Of a stretch of DNA of 64,000 bases, positions 43,102-51,583 are shown in pieces. How positions within the stretch are numbered: the stretch's first letter is position 1; every line of letters starts with the position of its first letter. This DNA comes from Nitrospirota bacterium. GTDB taxonomy: Bacteria; Nitrospirota; Nitrospiria; Nitrospirales; Nitrospiraceae. Location: NCBI GenBank assembly GCA_018971525.1, contig JAGXAR010000001.1, positions 62,001 through 126,000 of the forward strand, in the 5' to 3' direction. Below the pieces are notes generated by a model. The model did no database searches, was not told where the DNA came from, and saw only the letters and a program-made list of their open reading frames with translations. The position numbers were made by a program, and so were the translations under genes.

Positions 43102-44340
43102 TCAGAATCCCAGTTCTTTTTCTAGATCCGCCTGTCCTTTCTTAAACTTCTTCTTTTCTGCCTCGTCCTTCTTCTTTGTGAGGGCTTCCAGCGCCTCTTC
43201 CCGCTTTTTCAGGGCCTCGTTTTCCTTTTTGCGGACTTCTTCCTCCTTTTCGCGCACCAGCGAGGCCACTTGCGCAGTCTTGATGGCGTGGTCGGGCACT
43301 GTCATCCAGGAAAGTCGATAGCCGGGCATTTTGAGCGCCTGGTCCTGATAGAGCACGACATATCGCGTCGGGTAACTGCGCTGGCCGATCTGCCGTTCTT
43401 CCAAGACATAGACGGTGGGGGTCCCGAAGATATTCGGCGGATACATGTCGTGCAACGTGAACATCGTGCGGCTCATGCCCTTGGCTTGCACCTGTTGTAT
43501 CTTCTCCAGGAATGCCGTCATATTCGCCGGGTCAGGTTTGACGTTCTCCATCTGTTTGGCGTTCTCTTCATCCGAAGCCTCCAAGGCCTTCTGCTCATCC
43601 TCCAACTGGTAGCGATACCTCTCCTGGAACTCCTCCAGTTTAAACGGCCCCTTCTTGGCCTTTCCCTTGAAGAACGCCATCGTCTCGTTCATGCCCTTGG
43701 CCACATAGGTCAGTCGGCCGAACGCCGCGTCGCTGGCATAAAACAAATAGGTGCTCTCCGGCGCCACCGGCGTCGTGAACTTACTCGCATCCGTTGCCGT
43801 TTCCGGCGTGAGTCCCGTTCGCATCGAACTCGTTCGCTGAGCCAATAAGGTGAGCGCGGGCCCCTTTCCACGCGCTATCATCTGCCCCACGGCTCTCCTC
43901 ACATCCGGAACCGGATCGTTGGCGAGCGGAGCAATGAGATCCGCGTCGCTGTCTTGTGGACCGATCATGCCGATCGCATCCGCCGCGGCAATCCTCAACT
44001 CAGGTTCGTCGCTCTTGAAGGTCTTCAGAATCATAGGCACATAGGTGCGCTTGGCGGACGAGCCCAATGTACGCAAATCTTCCTTCAAAATCTCTACCGC
44101 ATCCTTTCGAAGCTTGTCGCAATTTGCCTCTTTAGCGGGTTTCTTCCTGCAACCATCAACATACTTTTTCACGACCTCGGGTTTTGTCATGGTCGCGGCC
44201 TTGGACGAGGAATCAGGAGTTCCTTCCGGAGAGCCGTTGCCCCTAAGCGAGGTCGCTCCAGAGAGGCTGGGAATGGCGCCCAGGCCGGCAAGGAGCAGAG
44301 CAGCGGCCATAACCGACGTGAACGGCAAAGGCATCTTCAT
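43102..44340 (-). CDS. Exported HEAT-repeat and coiled-coil protein
   Basis: AGGAGG precedes the ATG at 44340. The 412-residue protein has a signal peptide (LLLAGLGAIPSLSGA), a HEAT-like helical region (EPELRIAAADAIGMIGP, DVRRAVGQMIARG near residues 100-160), a mixed middle domain, and a long charged C-terminal coiled coil (EEALEALTKKKDEAEKKKF). The two ends suggest scaffold or binding functions in the periplasm. It follows the HEXXH gene on the same strand, 34 bases downstream, so they form an operon. Confidence 0.78.
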   Translation of the reverse strand: MKMPLPFTSVMAAALLLAGLGAIPSLSGATSLRGNGSPEGTPDSSSKAATMTKPEVVKKYVDGCRKKPAKEANCDKLRKDAVEILKEDLRTLGSSAKRTYVPMILKTFKSDEPELRIAAADAIGMIGPQDSDADLIAPLANDPVPDVRRAVGQMIARGKGPALTLLAQRTSSMRTGLTPETATDASKFTTPVAPESTYLFYASDAAFGRLTYVAKGMNETMAFFKGKAKKGPFKLEEFQERYRYQLEDEQKALEASDEENAKQMENVKPDPANMTAFLEKIQQVQAKGMSRTMFTLHDMYPPNIFGTPTVYVLEERQIGQRSYPTRYVVLYQDQALKMPGYRLSWMTVPDHAIKTAQVASLVREKEEEVRKKENEALKKREEALEALTKKKDEAEKKKFKKGQADLEKELGF

Positions 44341-44374
44341 GGGTCTTCCTCCTGGACGATGCAAGAGTGACAAG

Positions 44375-45067
44375 CTAAAACAAGATCTTCGAGTAATATT
44401 CCAGATCATCCACCGCTGTCTTCTCCTGTTCTTGTTGCGCCGCGGCTTGTTCTAAGATCTGTCGGGTGCTCTTATCGAGTGAACAAAAGGCTTGCATCTT
44501 TTTCACTTCATCGTTCAACCGGTCCAGCTCTTTTTGATAGCCGGCCTGTTCCTCCTTCATGTAGTCCACGACCCGCTGCTTGTCCCGCCAATCGACGAAC
44601 GGATTCGCGCTTTTGTTCGCGTCACAGACTTTTTTGTGCACCGACTCATGGTCCTGCAGGGCGCCTCGCAGACAGCGTGTTGCATTAGGATCGATGGTGG
44701 TGGTGCAGCTGGGATCCGTTTCGGCTTTGAATGATCGCGCGTTTGAGGTTCGGGCGCTGGACATTCGAAAACCCACGGAGCCTTGCACGCTACCTCGGTT
44801 CTCGCTGGTGAGCAGGAGGGGTTCCTTCGCACCTTTCTCTTTGGCCTCCCACTCCTTAATCAAGGCGTCGTACTCCTTCTTCGCTGCCTCTACTTGCTTG
44901 ATACGGCTATTCAAATCCGTCTCGTCTTGTGGGCTGCAGCCGCACCCTAGCGGGACGCTCACATTGCTCTTGAACCCGGCTGCTCCCTGCGCACCGCTGC
45001 TGGAAGGAATCCAGAGCAACGCCATCAATGGGAGCAGACTGCACGTCATCAATCTGAAGATCTTCAT
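44375..45067 (-). CDS. Exported protein with an HEXXH motif, possibly a metallopeptidase
   Basis: The 230-residue protein has a signal peptide (LLPLMALLWIPSSSGA) and a motif DHESVHKKVC near residue 140, i.e. HESVH in the HEXXH pattern of zinc peptidases. The later part is a helical coiled coil (YMKEEQAGYQKELDRLND). Cysteines at GCGCSP, DPSC and TRCLR suggest disulfides. A third zinc ligand cannot be identified by eye, so enzyme activity is a guess. GGGGGAA precedes the ATG. Confidence 0.7.
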   Translation of the reverse strand: MKIFRLMTCSLLPLMALLWIPSSSGAQGAAGFKSNVSVPLGCGCSPQDETDLNSRIKQVEAAKKEYDALIKEWEAKEKGAKEPLLLTSENRGSVQGSVGFRMSSARTSNARSFKAETDPSCTTTIDPNATRCLRGALQDHESVHKKVCDANKSANPFVDWRDKQRVVDYMKEEQAGYQKELDRLNDEVKKMQAFCSLDKSTRQILEQAAAQQEQEKTAVDDLEYYSKILF

Positions 45068-45095
45068 AGGTTCCCCCCTATACCATCAAGGCCCG

Positions 45096-46520
45096 ATGCA
45101 GTATAACGACGCCGTGGATCGCCTCACGATTCGTCCTGCCCACTGGTGTGCCCTTCTTGTCACCGTTGCTGCGGCCACTTACGCCGGTGCCTTTCACGGC
45201 ACCTTTCAATATGACGACCTCTCCACGATTCTCATCAACCCTCATCTCGATCGGTGGGAGACGTTTGTCGGTCATCTCGATCACATGGTCCGGCCGCTGC
45301 TGTATGCCACATTCCTTCTCGATCGGTCGCTCTACGGAACGAGCGCAACCGGCTACCATCTGCTGAATCTGCTGCTCCACCTCGGCGCCGGGCTTCTTGT
45401 CTATCGGATCCTCACTCATGCCGTGACGGAGGAGACGAAGCAGGTCCCATTCTGGACCGCATTGCTGTTTCTGATCCATCCGATCCAAACCGAAACCGTC
45501 ACCTACATTTCAGGACGCGCGTCCGCTCTCATGGCGTTTTTCTATCTCCTTGCCCTTCTCCTCTATATCGAAGCGGCTGCACGCCGGCATGCCGGATTCC
45601 CGCATTTAAGCTATGTATTCGGAGCCATCTTTTCGGTCGTCTTGGCCCTTGGCTCGAAAGAAACGGCAATGACATTTCCGCTCGCGCTCCTTCTCTGGGA
45701 TGTGGCGATACGGCGGCTCGACGGTGCCGCTTTGCGCAAAGCCTTCCTCTCAGACCATCTACCTTTCTGGCTCGTTCTTCTCGCTGTGGCTGCGTGGGCC
45801 TGGTGGCACCCTCGCTATACCGCACTCGCGCAATTCAGTTTCGGCATTCGTCCCCTCTGGGAGAATATTTTGAGTGAACTCCACGCCGTCACCTATGCGC
45901 TGTTGTTGTTCATCTGTCCTTGGAAACAGAACTTCGACCACGATCTCCCGTTACTGCACTCGTTGTTCGAGTGGCCGCTGCCTCTCGACCTGCTGGTGTG
46001 GTGCGGATTGGCTGCCGCCGCGTTGCTTGCGGTTCGTCGTCTCCCGCTCCTCTCATTCGGAATCGGGTGGTTCTTCGTGCAGCTTCTCCCAACCAGTCTC
46101 ATCCCGCGCAATGACCTCTTGAGCGAACGCAATCTCTACCTGGCGTCCATGGGGTTTCTACTCGTAGTGGTGCTCCTTGGCTCGGACCTGACTCGTCGGC
46201 TCGTAACCGCTCTCCGGCACCCGCGCCTGGTCCAAACCGGTGCCGGCACGATCGCTTTCGCCCTGGTCTTCTGTCTCTGTGTCTTTACCAATCAGCGGAA
46301 CGCCCTCTATCGCGATCCGGTCTTACTCTGGTCCGACTCAATCGAGAAATCGCCGCTGAAGGCGAGGCCACATAACAACCTCGGCCATGGCTACTTGCTC
46401 CGGAATGACCGGGACCGGGCCATCGAAGAATTTCGCATCGCGGCGCAGCTGGATCCCGACTATGTGCTCGCCCGGCGAAATCTTCGCGACGCCTACCTCC
46501 ACCAGGTCGGACGACAGTAA
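45096..46520 (+). CDS. Membrane protein with C-terminal TPR (TMTC-like, possible GT-C glycosyltransferase)
   Basis: The 474-residue protein has about 8-10 membrane helices, beginning with ALLVTVAAATYAGAFHG and containing NPHLDRWETFVGHLDHMVRPL. A short TPR (ARPHNNLGHGYLLRNDRDRAIEEFRIAAQLDPD) closes it. The loop QYDDLSTILINPHL with its acidic pair, and SKETAMTFPLALLLWD, resemble the DUF1736/TMTC family of O-mannosyltransferase-like proteins. A longer frame starting at 44580 overlaps the opposite gene and is rejected. It is divergent from the HEXXH gene with only 28 bases between their starts. Confidence 0.75.
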   Translation: MQYNDAVDRLTIRPAHWCALLVTVAAATYAGAFHGTFQYDDLSTILINPHLDRWETFVGHLDHMVRPLLYATFLLDRSLYGTSATGYHLLNLLLHLGAGLLVYRILTHAVTEETKQVPFWTALLFLIHPIQTETVTYISGRASALMAFFYLLALLLYIEAAARRHAGFPHLSYVFGAIFSVVLALGSKETAMTFPLALLLWDVAIRRLDGAALRKAFLSDHLPFWLVLLAVAAWAWWHPRYTALAQFSFGIRPLWENILSELHAVTYALLLFICPWKQNFDHDLPLLHSLFEWPLPLDLLVWCGLAAAALLAVRRLPLLSFGIGWFFVQLLPTSLIPRNDLLSERNLYLASMGFLLVVVLLGSDLTRRLVTALRHPRLVQTGAGTIAFALVFCLCVFTNQRNALYRDPVLLWSDSIEKSPLKARPHNNLGHGYLLRNDRDRAIEEFRIAAQLDPDYVLARRNLRDAYLHQVGRQ

Positions 46521-46529
46521 ACGGCCGCG

Positions 46530-47363
46530 CTACTCGTTTCCGACTCGCAACACCGCCTGCCCGTACCGCAACAGGCTGGTGGCCTGTTCCCAGCGATCCC
46601 TGACATTCAACCCCACCAACAGTAACCGATGGCCGTCCTTGAACATGCTCGCGATCAGACAACGTCCGGCCTTGCTCGTATATCCGGTTTTCACGCCGTT
46701 GACATCCGGGTCGAGGAGCATCTCGTTGGTGCTACGGAGAAGGACCTGCCGTGCGCCGTCCACGCTGGTGATGTCCCGCGTAATCGTCCGAACCATCATG
46801 GAAATGGCAGGCACTTGCAGCGCCTGCTCCGTCAACTTGGCCAAATCCGCCGCTGTCGAGTAGTGGCCGGGGGCATCGAATCCGCAGGCGTTGGCGAAAT
46901 GCGTATTCTTCAATCCCAACGTCCTGGCCCGCTCGTTCATCAACGTCACGAACCGGCCGGCGTTGCCCCCGACATACCAGGCAATCGCCTCGCAGGCATC
47001 GTTCGCGCTGGTTACGAGCATGGCCGTGAGTAAGTCGCGTAAGAGGAATTGCTCGCCAGAACGTAACTTGAGCGAGGACCGATGAACGAGTGCACGACGG
47101 TCGACACGCACAACTTGTTCCGGAGTCGCGGCTTCCAGCGCAACCAGCGCCGTCATCAGCTTTGTCAGGCTGGCCGGCGGAAGCCGACGTGTCGCATCTT
47201 TCTCTAAGAGCACGCGGCCGGACTTCAGTTCAACCAGATACAGCGCCGACGCCTTGATCGACGGCCTGACCGGAAGGTCCTCAGCACCGACGTCGACGCA
47301 GGACAGCATGACCGTCACGGCCATGCCGACGACGAGCAAGCCTCCGCGCCCGACTGCGCTCAT
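46530..47363 (-). CDS. D-alanyl-D-alanine carboxypeptidase (PBP5/DacF type)
   Basis: This is an S11-family serine D,D-carboxypeptidase that trims pentapeptides of peptidoglycan. It has a signal peptide, then the three motifs ASLTKLMTA (SxxK), SANDACEA (SxN) and KTGYTSKAG (KTG). The length of 277 residues is short and lacks the extra C-terminal domain of E. coli PBP5. It follows the DUF4412-like gene by 8 bases on the same strand and probably shares its transcript. Confidence 0.9.
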   Translation of the reverse strand: MSAVGRGGLLVVGMAVTVMLSCVDVGAEDLPVRPSIKASALYLVELKSGRVLLEKDATRRLPPASLTKLMTALVALEAATPEQVVRVDRRALVHRSSLKLRSGEQFLLRDLLTAMLVTSANDACEAIAWYVGGNAGRFVTLMNERARTLGLKNTHFANACGFDAPGHYSTAADLAKLTEQALQVPAISMMVRTITRDITSVDGARQVLLRSTNEMLLDPDVNGVKTGYTSKAGRCLIASMFKDGHRLLLVGLNVRDRWEQATSLLRYGQAVLRVGNE

Positions 47364-47371
47364 GCGCGCAC

Positions 47372-48169
47372 CTATTGTCCAAAGAATTTCTTCATCATGT
47401 CGCCTGCCTTCTGCATTTCCGACCGATCGTCGGCAGGAGGCTCAGGCGCCGAGGGGACATCCTCCTGTGGCACATTGACGCTGGGCTGGCGCACCGTTGG
47501 CCTATTTCTTGAGCCGGGTCTGTCCATAGGCGGCTGCCCCATGCCTTCACGGCCCGTCTGGCCGCCCATCATGCCGCCCATCATCCCGGCCATGTCGAAT
47601 TTCGTGTATCCTTCAGGTACCTCAAATAACTTCGGGTCCTGCTTGCCGATCTTGACGTTCTTGAGTTCCGTCATCATCCGCTTCTTCTCGTTCCCCTCCT
47701 TGTACAACAGATCGGACTTGACGGAGATCCCCTCCTTCGTCCGCCAGGAGAAGCCGCCATACTTTTTCCCGTCGGCGCTGGTCGCGATCGTCTTGTACTT
47801 GGTGACCTTCATGTCGTTCAACACTTCTTCGCCCATCACCGTCTCCTGAAAGTCCCACTGCGAGATGTCGTTGGCGGCGGCCTTCCCCATCGAGTTCTCC
47901 ATGTACATTTTCTCTGACGGCATCAGTTGCCACATCACTTTGCTGTCATGCCGGAAGATTTGGACCGACCCATCGCCGCTGCCGGTCAGCATTTCATGGC
48001 GCTCCTTGGAAGGCGTGACGTATACGCGCTGTTCAATCGTGCTGTCCTCAGTTTGCATGAGAGAATCGGCCGAATACTCGACTTGAGGACGGCTCAATTG
48101 AGCTGCCTCGGTCTGGACCGCCGTACATAGACTCACGAACACAATAGCCATCAACAGACGTCGTGACAT
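47372..48169 (-). CDS. Exported DUF4412-like protein
   Basis: AAGGAG precedes the ATG at 48169. The 265-residue protein has a signal peptide (LMAIVFVSLCTAVQTEA) and a beta-rich domain of the outer-membrane lipoprotein-sorting or DUF4412 kind (YVTPSKERHEMLTGSGDGSVQIFR, YKTIATSADGKKYGG). A Met/Gly/Pro-rich C-terminus ends MMKKFFGQ. No catalytic motif is seen. It is followed by the D,D-carboxypeptidase gene. Confidence 0.78.
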   Translation of the reverse strand: MSRRLLMAIVFVSLCTAVQTEAAQLSRPQVEYSADSLMQTEDSTIEQRVYVTPSKERHEMLTGSGDGSVQIFRHDSKVMWQLMPSEKMYMENSMGKAAANDISQWDFQETVMGEEVLNDMKVTKYKTIATSADGKKYGGFSWRTKEGISVKSDLLYKEGNEKKRMMTELKNVKIGKQDPKLFEVPEGYTKFDMAGMMGGMMGGQTGREGMGQPPMDRPGSRNRPTVRQPSVNVPQEDVPSAPEPPADDRSEMQKAGDMMKKFFGQ

Positions 48170-48334
48170 GGCAGACTCCTTCAGAAAGATTGGTTGCACC
48201 GCCTGACTCCCCGACATTGCGTCGGCCGGCCATACCTACGAGGAATACATATGCAGGACGATTCGGGGCAGGATGGTACAACCCGCGAAAGCAGAAGTAA
48301 AGTAGGTGGGAGCCTCCCGGGCGAATGATGGGAA

Positions 48335-48424
48335 CTATTGTTGCCCCTGCGGCGACTTGCGATGGGCCGTACCCTGCAAATCCATATCGAGCATGACCGG
48401 ATTATCGGCGTGCTTCGGATCGAG
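48335..48424 (-). pseudogene. Degenerate remnant of a duplicate of the preceding gene's 3' end
   Basis: Just after the stop of the 225-residue gene, a 30-codon stretch in one frame reads LDPKHADNPVMLDMDLQGTA and then HRKSPQGQQ followed by TAG. This matches the real C-terminus LDSKKPDSAVLFEMDLQSSA and NRQSSQGAP. There is no start codon or binding site, so it is a relic of a tandem copy that was mostly deleted. Confidence 0.7.
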
Positions 48425-48428
48425 AGCG

Positions 48429-49106
48429 TTAGGGCGCACCTTGAGACGACTGGCGGTTGGCGCTGCTCTGCAAATCCATCTCGAACAGGACTGCACTGTC
48501 GGGCTTCTTGCTATCGAGTTTGGTCGGCATCCGGTCGGCCATCAGTTTCACCAAGGGCACCGCGACGATGTGCGGAGCCTTGTCCGAGGGATTGGAATAG
48601 AGCGCGAGCCTGACATTCTTCGGCCGTTGGCTGGGCGTCAACTGAGGCTTGAGGTCCGCCCCCACAAATCCCACCAGCATCCCGCTGCCGTCGGCGAGCT
48701 TTTGGATCTCGAAGGCATTGGGGGCGGGCGGCGTCCGTTCCAACGGGAGATCCGGACTCTGCGTCACCAAGGCCATGCCCAGGAACTGTGGGGCGATGAA
48801 GCCAAAGCTTCCCGTTGGCGCGACTGAGAAACGGATACCAGGGGTGGAGGAACTGAGTTCGGCCACCCCGTTCTTGGCCCGCAATTGCCGCCGCAACTCC
48901 GCTTCGCTTCCGGTCGCCTCGATGAAAACCGCTGCCGGTGCGGCTTTTTGCACGGGCAACACCTCCGTCTTGCCATCCACGCCCCCTCCCCGCGCCGCCT
49001 CGAGCGAGGCCGGAAGAAGGCTCATGAGAGTCAACCCCAGCAGCGTCCCGGTCATGAGGTAATGGACAGGCCGGGTGCGAGTCAATCGTGCGACGATGTC
49101 AAACAT
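48429..49106 (-). CDS. Exported hypothetical protein, 225 residues
   Basis: AGGAGG lies before the ATG. The N-terminus has one hydrophobic segment (YLMTGTLLGLTLMSLLPASLEA), a likely signal. The mature part is moderately charged with a proline-rich PLERTPPAPNAFEIQKL. No family is recognised. A degenerate copy of its last 30 codons follows the stop. Confidence 0.65.
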   Translation of the reverse strand: MFDIVARLTRTRPVHYLMTGTLLGLTLMSLLPASLEAARGGGVDGKTEVLPVQKAAPAAVFIEATGSEAELRRQLRAKNGVAELSSSTPGIRFSVAPTGSFGFIAPQFLGMALVTQSPDLPLERTPPAPNAFEIQKLADGSGMLVGFVGADLKPQLTPSQRPKNVRLALYSNPSDKAPHIVAVPLVKLMADRMPTKLDSKKPDSAVLFEMDLQSSANRQSSQGAP

Positions 49107-49370
49107 GGGTGCAAGTCCTCCTGATCCATCGATAAAGAACGGGTCTTTCAGACAACGGTGACTCTATTGTTTATCAAGCTTACCCCTCGCGGTGCAATCG
49201 AAGTCCCGTCAAACGTTAGACGTGAGGGGTCAAATGGAAAAGACAAAATGCCATGCACCGTGATAAGACAAGATTCCCGCCCCCGTGTTCCTTGCCCCCT
49301 CCAACGAGGGATAGGGTCTGAGTCGTCCCCGGAGTAGAGTGATGGCTAGAGAACATTAAAGAGGTCCTGC

Positions 49371-49862
49371 ATGACGACCCTCTGGAGAACAATTCTCAGC
49401 CTCGCAGTGACGGCGTCCCTCACCGGATGCGTCGGCACCCGCATCGAATACTTCACGGACACGACTTATCCCCCGCGAAGCGCCACCTCTGCTGTCGATT
49501 GGCTCCCGGATGAGCCCGCACGACCCCACGTGGAAGTGGCAAGGATTACCGTACGAAGCTCAAATTATAGCCTGGAGACACTCCGCCACACGATGCTGGA
49601 TCGCGCCCGCTCGCTGGGGGCCGATGCGATCGTCCCGGAAGTGCCGATGGTCGTAATGTCTCGGACGGGAAGCCCCTACTATGAGCCTGGCTTGTTGGGC
49701 CCAGCCGGAGCGGCGTTTGGTCTCTATGGATACGGGTGGTACACCCCCTACAGCTCCAACCCCTACATCCTGACACAAGGGGCTACGGACCAGCCACGCA
49801 TCGAACATGCCCTCTCAGGCATCGCCATCCGGTTTGAAGACACCCCGACAGACGTGCGGTAA
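49371..49862 (+). CDS. Lipoprotein of unknown function
   Basis: The 163-residue protein has a lipobox SLTGC near residue 20, then a domain with YSLETLRHTMLDRARSLGADAI, which resembles small surface lipoproteins with a YbjQ/heavy-metal-like or LysM-free fold. A Gly/Tyr-rich tail (GLYGYGWYTPYSSNPY) follows. It is a single plus-strand gene. AGAGGTCC before the ATG is a moderate binding site. Confidence 0.72.
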   Translation: MTTLWRTILSLAVTASLTGCVGTRIEYFTDTTYPPRSATSAVDWLPDEPARPHVEVARITVRSSNYSLETLRHTMLDRARSLGADAIVPEVPMVVMSRTGSPYYEPGLLGPAGAAFGLYGYGWYTPYSSNPYILTQGATDQPRIEHALSGIAIRFEDTPTDVR

Positions 49863-50008
49863 CCAGCCCCGGTAGGCATAGGCCCTCTTTCCACATTCGC
49901 TCAAGAGTACAACAGATTCGTGAGCAATCCCTAACCATCATTATTCACGATGGTTTGGTGCACGACCTGCAGAGGCACAACCGTCCGTGACATCATCCGG
50001 GGTCAATT

Positions 50009-50677
50009 TCATTTCCTGAATTGTGGTGGAATATTTTGTGGCGGAGGCGTGGGAGGGGGCGGCGGCAGTGACTGGATCACGAAGGGATAGGGCCCCCAAG
50101 CATAGGGATAGTATCCGAACGCCCCCCCCCAGTAATAAGGCGGGTAATATGGGCTGTAGAAAGCAGCGGCACCGCCTCCTGACTGTTGTGATGCGACTGC
50201 GCTCCAATCGATGAGGTGTTTGATTTCGAGGACCGGATAGGTGTAATCACTTTCATCCAGCGGCCTGGTAGTTGAGCCTCTAACTACACCGATCACGGTA
50301 ATCGGCGTGCCCGGAGGGACAGTCGCCGGGTCGAGAAACTCTTCTCGGACAGCCAGGAAACGCCCTTCGGAGCGAAGGCGCTCTGTTGTCGAGGGCCCGT
50401 CGGCCTTCGCAGGAAGTTCTAAGACCTCAATTTCGGTCTGGTCCTTCGTCCGTTTGCCTCTGATGACGACACCACCCACCATGACGACGCGCCCGACATA
50501 ATTGCCAGGGGCTGCGTGTAGGTCTGCAAAGGCGATACTGGTATCAATCTGTTTTTCCAACTCAGGTGGAACGTCGATCTGGGCTGCGTTTCGATTGACC
50601 TGGTGGGCTGATTCCGCGCAGGAAGACAGAACCAGAATCCCACCGAGAAGAAGAGCGGCAACGCTAATTCGAGACAT
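50009..50677 (-). CDS. Slp-family outer-membrane lipoprotein
   Basis: The 222-residue protein has a lipobox VLSSC near residue 20. It continues as the Slp/YeaY domain (VPPELEKQIDTSIAFADLHAAPGNYVGRVVMVGGVV, LDPATVPPGTPITVIG). A Pro/Tyr-rich tail (YYPPYYWGG) is added. Slp proteins respond to carbon starvation or acid in E. coli. It follows the OMP gene by 14 bases on the same strand with GAGGAAAAA as its binding site. Confidence 0.87.
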   Translation of the reverse strand: MSRISVAALLLGGILVLSSCAESAHQVNRNAAQIDVPPELEKQIDTSIAFADLHAAPGNYVGRVVMVGGVVIRGKRTKDQTEIEVLELPAKADGPSTTERLRSEGRFLAVREEFLDPATVPPGTPITVIGVVRGSTTRPLDESDYTYPVLEIKHLIDWSAVASQQSGGGAAAFYSPYYPPYYWGGAFGYYPYAWGPYPFVIQSLPPPPPTPPPQNIPPQFRK

Positions 50678-50691
50678 AGAAGTTTTTCCTC

Positions 50692-51366
50692 CTAGAAATG
50701 ATAGGAGAGGCCGACCAAGACATGCTGTGCTCTGTATACACCTTCAAAACCTCCTGCAGCGCCAAATGCCTGATCGAACCGTAGCGTGGCCCCCGTATAT
50801 TTGTATTCGGTAAAGACGGCGACATAGGGAGTGACGAAGGCGCGCAGGCCCGCGAGCGCATTCCACCCACTGGTGACATCGGTATTGCTCTGTGTGGTGG
50901 CGGAGTCACTGAGGTGGGCAATCACCGCGCCCACGCCGACTCCAGCGTATGGCTGGAACGTGCGACCAGGATACCGGCCGATGAAGTTGACTCCGACAGT
51001 GGTCACACTCAAATGGATGCCGGGAATGTCATCCAGATTCTTGATGTGAGGAGTGGTCTGCAACACCTCGCCTTCGATCCCGAGCCAACCGTGCTCGGGA
51101 AAGTATCCGAGCTTGGCGCCGTAGCTGACAGAATTCTTGAGGTCAAAGTCGGGTGCTTGCAGCCCCGCGAGGCCGTTCGTTCCCGAAATGCCGGTGAGGC
51201 GATCTGCGAAGTTGGCCCCAACATCTCCCGCCACATACCATTCGGCACAGGCGGGACTTGTCATCCCGAAGGTCACTATCGAGAGCCAGGCCGCGAAAAG
51301 GCCGGTGGCAACCAGTATCATCTTCTCCACAGTGGAGAACCCTCCCTGTGACAGAGTTTTCATCAT
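50692..51366 (-). CDS. Outer-membrane beta-barrel protein
   Basis: The 224-residue protein has an N-terminal signal (ILVATGLFAAWLSIVTFGM, cleavage near PACA) and alternating hydrophobic strands ending in VGLSYHF, the aromatic C-terminus that outer-membrane barrels use for BAM recognition. It resembles small OmpA/OmpW-like barrels, with eight strands expected. The N-terminus may begin at 51321 instead. It is followed by the Slp gene, likely as one transcript. Confidence 0.8.
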   Translation of the reverse strand: MMKTLSQGGFSTVEKMILVATGLFAAWLSIVTFGMTSPACAEWYVAGDVGANFADRLTGISGTNGLAGLQAPDFDLKNSVSYGAKLGYFPEHGWLGIEGEVLQTTPHIKNLDDIPGIHLSVTTVGVNFIGRYPGRTFQPYAGVGVGAVIAHLSDSATTQSNTDVTSGWNALAGLRAFVTPYVAVFTEYKYTGATLRFDQAFGAAGGFEGVYRAQHVLVGLSYHF

Positions 51367-51583
51367 CTTATCAAGACTCAGACCCGGGGGATATGGCCTA
51401 GCTCATGGGCTGCGGGTGAAGTGCCGGAACACCCTCTGCATGGTGGCGGGAGAACAGGCCATCATCTCGACGTCACAGCGCAAATCAGGCGAAATCCTGC
51501 GCAGCCTTTCGACGTTCTTCGATGGTCTGATTAAACCCCGCCGCCGCGCGTCGCAAATCGGGGGCGACGCTGTTTTGTCCGGT

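Noticed and set aside
44580-45095. N-terminal extension of the TMTC-like gene
   Set aside because: It would overlap the HEXXH gene in antisense, and the membrane protein starts naturally at the ATG of 45096.
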